Shown here piece by piece: positions 1-4,392 of a stretch of 7,462 nucleotides of DNA; within the stretch, counting starts at the first letter, position 1, and every line of letters begins with the position of its first letter. The notes below the pieces were generated by a model. That model made no database searches. It worked only from the letters and a program-made list of their open reading frames with translations, and was not told the origin of the DNA. The stretch is taken from contig JAFGEM010000026.1 in assembly GCA_016931555.1 (NCBI GenBank), positions 1 to 7,462 on the forward strand, written 5' to 3'. A program made the translations under genes and the position numbers. The stretch comes from Candidatus Iainarchaeum sp. GTDB taxonomy: Archaea; Iainarchaeota; Iainarchaeia; Iainarchaeales; GCA-2688035.

Positions 1-669
1 GATGGAAACAGGAGATTTGCACAGAAAAATAATATTGCCCTGCTTTCAGCTTACAAACTGGGAACGCAAAAAGCATGGGATGTTTTTGACTGGATAAACA
101 AGTATCCCGAAATAAAAACAGGCACATTCTACACACTCTCACTTGAAAATTTGCAGCGTAAAAAAACAGAGTTAAAATTATTATACAAGATTTTTGAAAA
201 AGAATTAGACAAGGTTTTTTCATCAGGATTGTTCGAAGCAAACAAAATAAAACTTAAGGTAATCGGCAGGACAGACTTGCTGCCGAAAAAGCTGCGCGAA
301 AAAATTCAAAGCACGGAAGAATACACACAGGATTTTAACAAAAAAACAATGAACCTCGCACTCGGCTACACAGGGCAAATTGAAATAATTGACGCAGCAA
401 AAAAAATTGCAGAGCAATACAAACAGGGCATGCTTAAACTGAATGAATTGACAACTGACTCCTTCAAAAACTTTCTTTACGCTGATTTCCCAAGCCCAGA
501 CCTCATAGTCAGAACCTCTGGAACAAAACGCTTATCCGGATTTTTAACTTATCAGAGCGCATACTCGGAATTATACTTCCTTGACAAATACTGGCCAGAG
601 GTAAACGAAACAGACATAGACAACGCAATTGAGGAGTACAATTTAAGGCAGAGGAAATTCGGAAAATAG
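1..669 (+). CDS. uppS: cis-prenyltransferase (polyprenyl/undecaprenyl diphosphate synthase family), 5' truncated by window edge
   Basis: Builds long-chain Z-polyprenyl diphosphate by adding isopentenyl diphosphate to an allylic primer, giving the lipid carrier for glycan transfer at the membrane. The frame is open from base 1 and the first residues are DGNRRFA, the catalytic Asp motif that normally lies about 20-25 residues from the N-terminus, so only a short N-terminal piece is missing (222 residues visible). In order: DGNRR (1-5), the SLENLQR segment matching the family's ENxxR block, VIGRTDLLP, the ALGYTGQIEIIDA block, then PDLIVRTSG (166-174), RLSGFLTYQSAYSELYF (177-193) and WPEV. The Mg-binding Glu of SELYF is E190. 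Two usual positions differ: NYGGR reads GYTGQ, and the E of RTSGE is T175. A TTG at 151 is internal and not a start, because family motifs lie before it. In archaea the product is probably a dolichol-type or undecaprenyl-like carrier; chain length cannot be read from the sequence. Confidence 0.95.
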   Translation, partial: DGNRRFAQKNNIALLSAYKLGTQKAWDVFDWINKYPEIKTGTFYTLSLENLQRKKTELKLLYKIFEKELDKVFSSGLFEANKIKLKVIGRTDLLPKKLREKIQSTEEYTQDFNKKTMNLALGYTGQIEIIDAAKKIAEQYKQGMLKLNELTTDSFKNFLYADFPSPDLIVRTSGTKRLSGFLTYQSAYSELYFLDKYWPEVNETDIDNAIEEYNLRQRKFGK

Positions 670-716
670 AGCAATTAAAAGGCTAATCAATCCCAAGTAT
701 TTTATCACACATAGAT

Positions 717-789
717 AGCCCCGTAGTCTAGCGGCCAAGGATGCCGCCCTCTGGAGGCGGCGACGGGAGTTCGAATCTCTCCGGGGCTA
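717..789 (+). tRNA. tRNA-Gln (anticodon CUG)
   Basis: A 73-nt cloverleaf folds completely. The acceptor stem AGCCCCG (717-723) pairs with CGGGGCT (782-788), with discriminator A789. U8 and A9 are 724-725. The D-stem is 726-729 with 739-742, ending in a G-U pair, and GG lies at 733-734 in the D-loop. The anticodon stem CCGCC (744-748) pairs with GGCGG (756-760) around a 7-nt loop whose middle triplet 751-753 is CTG, so it reads CAG (Gln). The variable loop is CGAC. The T-stem GGGAG/CTCTC has one G-U pair, and the loop TTCGAAT is 770-776. CCA is not encoded; the next bases are CTTG, so CCA must be added after transcription. A weak AT-rich stretch at 673-680 could serve as promoter, but no clear TATA box at standard distance is seen. 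Copies of its last 20 bases recur downstream at 871 and 981. Confidence 0.96.
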
Positions 790-790
790 C

Positions 791-813
791 TTGCCCTTTC
801 GAAGAAAGGGCAA
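791..813. repeat. perfect 10-bp palindrome directly after the tRNA
   Basis: TTGCCCTTTC (791-800) is the reverse complement of GAAAGGGCAA (804-813), separated by GAA. It begins one base after the tRNA 3' end. It has no following T run, so it is not a bacterial-type terminator. It is the first hairpin of the spacer pattern and might protect or stall 3' processing of the tRNA precursor (inference). Confidence 0.85.
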
Positions 814-842
814 TAAATCCGAGATTCAATGATTTCCCCAGG

Positions 843-866
843 CTTTTTTTGCAACAGCAAAAAAAG
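843..866. repeat. perfect 10-bp palindrome before second tRNA-end copy
   Basis: CTTTTTTTGC (843-852) pairs with GCAAAAAAAG (857-866) around AACA. The flanks extend as AGG...GCT, one mismatch short of a longer stem. The same near-symmetry (AGGCTTT...AAAGGCT) recurs in the hairpin at 941-976. Confidence 0.85.
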
Positions 867-870
867 GCTG

Positions 871-890
871 TTCGAATCTCTCCGGGGCTA
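871..890 (+). repeat. second copy of tRNA-Gln 3' end (possible att remnant)
   Basis: Exact copy of tRNA positions 770-789. It lacks the 5' half of the tRNA: the acceptor 5' strand, D-arm and anticodon arm are absent upstream, so it cannot form a tRNA. The flanking G870 and C891 also match the original (G769, C790). Confidence 0.9.
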
Positions 891-923
891 CTCCACTATC
901 GAGCGCAAGCGAGATAGTAGGAG
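891..923. repeat. palindrome after second tRNA-end copy
   Basis: CTCC (891-894) and ACTATC (895-900) pair with GATAGT (913-918) and GGAG (920-923), with A919 bulged, around a 12-nt loop GAGCGCAAGCGA. The GGAG strand also begins GGAGATTC (920-927), which can pair instead with GAATCTC in the third copy, so the two folds exclude each other. Confidence 0.75.
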
Positions 924-940
924 ATTCCAGTTTCCCAAGG

Positions 941-976
941 CTTTCGAAAGCGAGCCAAAGGCGAGCACTTCGAAAG
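941..976. repeat. palindrome before third tRNA-end copy
   Basis: CTTTCGAA (941-948) pairs with TTCGAAAG (969-976). The 20-nt loop contains a GCGAGC direct repeat (950-955, 961-966) and a small GCC/GGC stem. The flanks read AAGG...GGCTT, near-symmetric with one mismatch as in the hairpin at 843-866. Confidence 0.75.
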
Positions 977-980
977 GCTT

Positions 981-1000
981 TTCGAATCTCTCCGGGGCTA
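981..1000 (+). repeat. third copy of tRNA-Gln 3' end (possible att remnant)
   Basis: Exact 20-nt copy of the tRNA 3' end. Flanks differ from the first two copies (T980, A1001), so identity stops precisely at the T-loop start and the discriminator base. Confidence 0.9.
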
Positions 1001-1006
1001 AATCCT

Positions 1007-1033
1007 TTTTTCTCTTTAGAAAAAAGAGAAAAG
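1007..1033. repeat. A/T-rich palindrome after third tRNA-end copy
   Basis: TTTTCTCTTT (1008-1017) pairs with AAAGAGAAAA (1023-1032) around a 5-nt loop, with a possible G-U pair outside (1007/1033). It fills the place of the hairpin that follows each other tRNA-end copy. No fourth copy of the tRNA end follows. Confidence 0.6.
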
Positions 1034-1068
1034 TCTTTAGGAGTCCGAAAGAGAAAAAAATGATTCCA

Positions 1069-1106
1069 TTTTTTCACAGTTTTTCGCCAGCCACTTCATT
1101 TTTTTT
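1069..1106 (+). terminator. oligo-T rich stretch, possible archaeal terminator of the tRNA/array transcript
   Basis: T-runs of six (1069-1074), five (1080-1084) and eight (1099-1106) lie between the array and the next promoter. Archaeal RNA polymerase terminates at oligo-T without needing a hairpin (known). Assignment to the tRNA/array transcript is inference. Nothing else recognisable lies in 1034-1112. Confidence 0.4.
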
Positions 1107-1112
1107 CGCAGC

Positions 1113-1125
1113 AAATAATTAATAA
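1113..1125 (+). promoter_or_regulatory. TATA-like element for the 147-residue protein gene
   Basis: AAATAATTAATAA is centred about 30 nt upstream of the ATG at 1150, which would place transcription start near the start codon (short-leader or leaderless). There is no Shine-Dalgarno-like sequence before the ATG. Confidence 0.4.
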
Positions 1126-1149
1126 CAAGTTAAGCGCTGATTCTTTTTA

Positions 1150-1593
1150 ATGTCACCAAAGAAAAAAGATCTGCCATCGCTGTTGCGGGAGCGTCGCAGA
1201 TTCAGCTTTGGAATTGGGCGCACAAGAAAACCCATGGAGCCGGAACCCGTACGCTGGAATGTTAAAAACATTGGGGCAGTTGTTGCAGGCAGGCTTTCAG
1301 ACCCTAAGCTGCAGTCTCTGGAACAAACAAACCCCAAATGGGTAAAGGCAAAAGACGACCCCAAAGAATCAAAAAGAGCCGCAAGGGAACGATTTATTGG
1401 AAAACTGCGGGCAATGCTCGGCGCACGGAAAAGCGACAGAATAGACTTTTGGAAATACAAAACAACGCATTACATTCACGTATACCCTACACTGCGCTCA
1501 GGAGAGAATGGAATAGAATTGCACAAAAATCTGGGAGTAGTGATACGCATAGAAAATCCGGAAATTATTGAAGCCCTAAACCATTTGATGTAG
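1150..1593 (+). CDS. uncharacterised basic protein, 147 residues
   Basis: I do not recognise this protein. Its codon use (GCA, AAA, ATA, AGG, ACA) resembles the adjacent sure genes, and competing frames over the same bases do not, so it is very probably real. The N-terminal third is strongly basic (MSPKKK, then RERRRF and GRTRKP), with a Pro/Glu patch (MEPEPVRW). Residues about 65-100 are charged and likely helical. The C-terminal part from about 100 looks strand-rich (HYIHVYPTLRSG, LGVVIRIE) and ends in a short helix. There is no signal peptide or membrane segment, so it is probably cytoplasmic. The basic start could bind nucleic acid, but no known motif supports that. It lies between the tRNA array and the P-type ATPase gene, each with its own promoter signal, so it seems to be a single-gene unit. 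The ATG at 1150 is the first start after the TATA-like element. Confidence 0.75.
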   Translation: MSPKKKDLPSLLRERRRFSFGIGRTRKPMEPEPVRWNVKNIGAVVAGRLSDPKLQSLEQTNPKWVKAKDDPKESKRAARERFIGKLRAMLGARKSDRIDFWKYKTTHYIHVYPTLRSGENGIELHKNLGVVIRIENPEIIEALNHLM

Positions 1594-1603
1594 CAGGCAA
1601 AAC

Positions 1604-1611
1604 AATTTAAA
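1604..1611 (+). promoter_or_regulatory. TATA box for the P-type ATPase gene
   Basis: AATTTAAA is centred about 28 nt before the ATG at 1636. That predicts transcription starting at or within a few bases of the start codon, consistent with a leaderless mRNA and with the absence of a Shine-Dalgarno sequence. Confidence 0.5.
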
Positions 1612-1635
1612 GCAGGAAATCTTATTCTAATAAGC

Positions 1636-4329
1636 ATGGAAAACAATTCAGGCAAGGCAGTGCCATGGCATGCTTTTACAGCCATGGAGACAGCCAAAGA
1701 ATTGGGCTCTGATATGCAAAGAGGCCTTACAAATGCAGAAGCAGAGAAAAGGCTTGCTGAATTTGGAGAAAACAGGCTAGCCAAAGCAAAGAAATTCAAT
1801 GCATTGAAAATACTGGCAAACCAGTTCTCAAGTTTCCTTATCTGGATACTTCTTGTTGCAGTCGCAATATCCTTTGCTATTGGAGAACACATAGACGGCT
1901 ATGTGATACTTGCAATAGTAGTAATGAACGCTATTCTCGGATTCAGGCAGGAATACCGCGCTGAAAAAGCAATGGCAGCACTCGAAAAACTTGCTGTGCC
2001 AAAAGCAATTGTTATCCGCAATGGAAGAGAAATTCAAATAGACTCATCAGAAGTAGTCCCCGGAGATATAATAGTATTAAATGAGGGCGACAAAGTTTCG
2101 GGAGACGCACGCATAATCGAATCCGTGAATCTTAAAACAAGCGAAGCAGCACTGACAGGGGAAAGCATGCCAGTGCAAAAGCAAACAGAAAAAATTTCTG
2201 AAAAAGCAGGAGCTGCAGACAGGAAAAACACTGTTTTCATGAATACCATTATAGTATTTGGCAGGGGCAAAGCAATTGTAACTGCAACTGGAATGCAAAC
2301 AGAATTCGGAAAAATCTCAGGGTTAATTCAGACAATCAAAAAAGAAAAAACGCCTCTAGCACAAAACATTAATACTTTTGCCAAAAAACTTGCAATTGCA
2401 ATTGTTGCAATCTGCATTGTTGTCTTTATCACAGGATTGCTTGCGGGAAACCCAGCAATACTAATGTTCCAGACAGCAGTAAGCCTTGCAGTTGCAGTTG
2501 TTCCTGAAGGATTACCAGCAGTAGTAACAATAACCCTCGCCCTTGGCATGGCAGTAATGGCTCGAAACAAGGCAATTGTGAGAAAAATGTCTGCAGTTGA
2601 AACACTCGGAAGCACGAGCGTCATTTGCTCGGACAAAACAGGAACATTGACAAGAAACGAGTTAACAGTAAAAAAAGTTTTCTGCAACAACAATCTTTTC
2701 ACAGTAACAGGCACGGGATTTAACGCAATAGGAAGAATCCTGTTTAATGAGGCAAGCGTGGCTCTTGGAAACACGCCGGAATTAAAGCTCCTGCTTGAAA
2801 CAGGAGCACTGTGCAACAACGCAAAACTCTATGAAAACAGTTCAGTCGGGGACCCAACAGAAATAGCACTGCTTGCACTGGGAAAAAAGGGGGGAATTGA
2901 AAAACAGGAGCTGGAAAAAAGAACTAGCTTTTTGCAGGAACTGCCTTTTGATTCAAACAGAAAAAGAATGAGCGTTGTTTTTTCAAAGGGAATGGAAAAA
3001 ACAGTTTATTCCAAGGGGGGCGTTGAATCAATAATTTCACAATGCAAAAGTATTCTAATCAGCGGGCAGGAAATAATGCTCGACTCAAACAAGGCACAGC
3101 AGATTATTGAACAGCATGATAAGCTTGCAAGCCAAGGATACCGTGTTCTGGGGCTGGCATATAAAAAAGTTAAAGGGGAACTGCCAATAGCACAAGTCGA
3201 ATCACAGTTGACTTTTTTGGGAATGACTGCAATGATTGATGCCCCAAGAAAAGAGGCGATTAAAGCAGTCGAGCTGAGCCAGCTCGCCGGAATACAAGTG
3301 AAAATGATTACAGGAGACCATATGCTTACTGCAATGGCAATTGCAAAACAGCTCGGCATAATCGGGGAAAAAGGCAAGGCAATAACAGGCGCAGAGTTAA
3401 AGGAAATGAGCGATTCTGAATTGGAAAGGAAAGTGCGAGGCATAAGCGTGTTTGCGCGCGTGAATCCCGAACACAAGCTGAGAATTGTAAAAGCACTGCA
3501 AAAAAAAGGCTTGGTTGTAGCTGTTACAGGGGATGGAATCAATGATGCGCCCGCGCTAAAAAAGTCAGATATTGGGGTTGCAATGGGGTTGACAGGCACA
3601 GAGGTAAGCAAGGAAGCGTCAGACATGGTTGTAATGGATGATAATTTTGCGACAATAGTAAAGGCAATTGAAGAGGGGAGGCGCATATTTGAAAACATAA
3701 AAAATTTTGTGAAATATCTTTTGGCAGCAAACACTGCAGAGGTGCTTCTCATATTGCTTGCAATAACACTCCAGCTTGTTTTTGGGAAAACAGAATGGGC
3801 TCTTCCACTGCTTCCGGCGCAGCTCCTTTTCATTAACCTGGTTACTGACGGGCTCCCTGCAATAGCACTTGGGAATGAAAGAGCACAAAAAGAAATAATG
3901 TTAAACAAGCCGAGAAAAAAGAATGAAGGCGTTCTCCACAAGACTGTGCCGTTCATAATAATTGCCGGTTTAGTGGGAGCAGTTTTTTCGCTGCTTGCCT
4001 TTCAGATTGGGCTGGCGCACAATCCTGAAAATGTTGTTACTGCAAGAACAATGGCATTTGCAACAATAATATTGTTTGAAACAATACTCGCATTCAACTG
4101 CAGAAGCGAAAGAAATGTTTTCCAAATGAATCCATTGTCCAACAAGGGATTGGTTGCAGCAACAGTAATCTCCTTAGTTGCATTAATTGCAATTGTAACA
4201 ATTCCATGGCTGCAGTACCTTTTGTCAACAACAAGCCTTAGCCTTGAACAATGGGCAATTGCAATTGCATTCTCACTGCCCGCGCTTGCCATACCATTAA
4301 TTGAAAAGCCGTTCAGAAAAATCTTTTGA
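1636..4329 (+). CDS. P2-type cation-transporting ATPase, SERCA/PacL-like Ca2+ pump
   Basis: A membrane pump that couples ATP hydrolysis, via a phospho-aspartate, to cation export, most likely Ca2+. The 897 residues are full length. An N-terminal cation-ATPase segment (WHAFTAME..) is followed by M1-M2 (about 63-104), the actuator domain with PGD (142-144) and TGES (174-177), M3, M4 with PEGLP (290-294), the phosphorylation motif DKTGTLT at D333, the nucleotide domain with KGGVE (K460), DAPR (535), TGD (559-561) and TGDGIND (631-637), then M5-M10. Aligned by motif to SERCA, the ion ligands are E291 (E309), N699 (N768), E702 (E771), N734 (N796), T737 (T799), D738 (D800) and E815 (E908). All are present, which favours Ca2+ over Na+/K+ and a two-site pump (inference). 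KGGVE and DAPR replace the usual KGAPE and DPPR; both look tolerable. The ATG at 1636 fits the TATA box and family length. Mn2+ or another cation is the main alternative. Confidence 0.93.
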   Translation: MENNSGKAVPWHAFTAMETAKELGSDMQRGLTNAEAEKRLAEFGENRLAKAKKFNALKILANQFSSFLIWILLVAVAISFAIGEHIDGYVILAIVVMNAILGFRQEYRAEKAMAALEKLAVPKAIVIRNGREIQIDSSEVVPGDIIVLNEGDKVSGDARIIESVNLKTSEAALTGESMPVQKQTEKISEKAGAADRKNTVFMNTIIVFGRGKAIVTATGMQTEFGKISGLIQTIKKEKTPLAQNINTFAKKLAIAIVAICIVVFITGLLAGNPAILMFQTAVSLAVAVVPEGLPAVVTITLALGMAVMARNKAIVRKMSAVETLGSTSVICSDKTGTLTRNELTVKKVFCNNNLFTVTGTGFNAIGRILFNEASVALGNTPELKLLLETGALCNNAKLYENSSVGDPTEIALLALGKKGGIEKQELEKRTSFLQELPFDSNRKRMSVVFSKGMEKTVYSKGGVESIISQCKSILISGQEIMLDSNKAQQIIEQHDKLASQGYRVLGLAYKKVKGELPIAQVESQLTFLGMTAMIDAPRKEAIKAVELSQLAGIQVKMITGDHMLTAMAIAKQLGIIGEKGKAITGAELKEMSDSELERKVRGISVFARVNPEHKLRIVKALQKKGLVVAVTGDGINDAPALKKSDIGVAMGLTGTEVSKEASDMVVMDDNFATIVKAIEEGRRIFENIKNFVKYLLAANTAEVLLILLAITLQLVFGKTEWALPLLPAQLLFINLVTDGLPAIALGNERAQKEIMLNKPRKKNEGVLHKTVPFIIIAGLVGAVFSLLAFQIGLAHNPENVVTARTMAFATIILFETILAFNCRSERNVFQMNPLSNKGLVAATVISLVALIAIVTIPWLQYLLSTTSLSLEQWAIAIAFSLPALAIPLIEKPFRKIF

Positions 4330-4361
4330 AAAGTCAGTCATTTGTCGAATTCCACAAATTT

Positions 4362-4369
4362 TTTAAATA
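4362..4369 (+). promoter_or_regulatory. TATA box of the type IV filament operon
   Basis: TTTAAATA within a TTTTTTAAATAC stretch is centred about 27 nt before the ATG at 4393. It lies in the 63-nt gap after the P-type ATPase stop. Its position implies transcription beginning at or just before that ATG, and so rejects the upstream TTG at 4342 as the start. Confidence 0.6.
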
Positions 4370-4392
4370 CTCTTTCAAAAGCAAGCAGTTTT

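Larger units (their letters stand above)
770..1000 (+). repeat. array of tRNA-Gln 3'-end copies with palindromic spacers
   Basis: The 20-mer TTCGAATCTCTCCGGGGCTA occurs three times without mismatch: inside the tRNA (770-789), at 871-890 and at 981-1000. The first two copies share one more base on each side. Start-to-start distances are 101 and 110 nt. The repeat is exactly the T-loop, 3' T-stem strand, 3' acceptor strand and discriminator base. The two spacers (about 80 and 90 nt) share a plan: a hairpin right after the copy, then GAGATTC, then a TTTCCC-A-GGCTTT block opening a second hairpin that closes just before the next copy. The palindrome TTCGAA appears six times (770, 798, 871, 943, 969, 981). 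The 20-mer matches the type of tRNA-gene segment used as attB by many tyrosine recombinases (known), but no integrase gene is visible. Origin by repeated integration and deletion, or by a palindromic mini-element, is inference. Confidence 0.85.

Noticed and set aside
744..760. Reading the anticodon as CUC (tRNA-Glu)
   Set aside because: The 5-bp CCGCC/GGCGG stem fixes a 7-nt loop with CTG in positions 34-36; a shifted loop breaks the stem.
791..813. Rho-independent type terminator after the tRNA
   Set aside because: A perfect hairpin but no T-run after it; archaeal termination uses oligo-T, which is found further on.
770..1000. CRISPR array
   Set aside because: Only three 20-nt repeats, spacers of about 80 and 90 nt that share sequence plan and hairpins, and the repeat is plainly the tRNA 3' end; no cas genes.
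871..1000. Additional tRNA genes at the second and third tRNA-end copies
   Set aside because: No matching 5' acceptor strand, D-arm or anticodon arm upstream of either copy; only the 3' end is present.
826..1077. 83-residue minus-strand open frame across the same array
   Set aside because: Open only because the repeats and palindromes lack stops on both strands; no start signal and no family pattern.
829..1122. 97-residue plus-strand open frame across the tRNA-end array
   Set aside because: Its residues are translations of palindromes and tRNA-end copies (repeated FESLRG / FSNLSG pieces), composition is unlike the real genes, and there is no promoter or ribosome signal.
3006..3956. 316-residue minus-strand open frame
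   Set aside because: Lies wholly antisense to the conserved P-type ATPase core (nucleotide and P domains); composition is the mirror of the sense codons.
4342..4392. TTG start giving a 17-residue N-terminal extension of the secretion ATPase
   Set aside because: The TATA box lies inside this extension and the ATG at 4393 sits at the expected transcription start.
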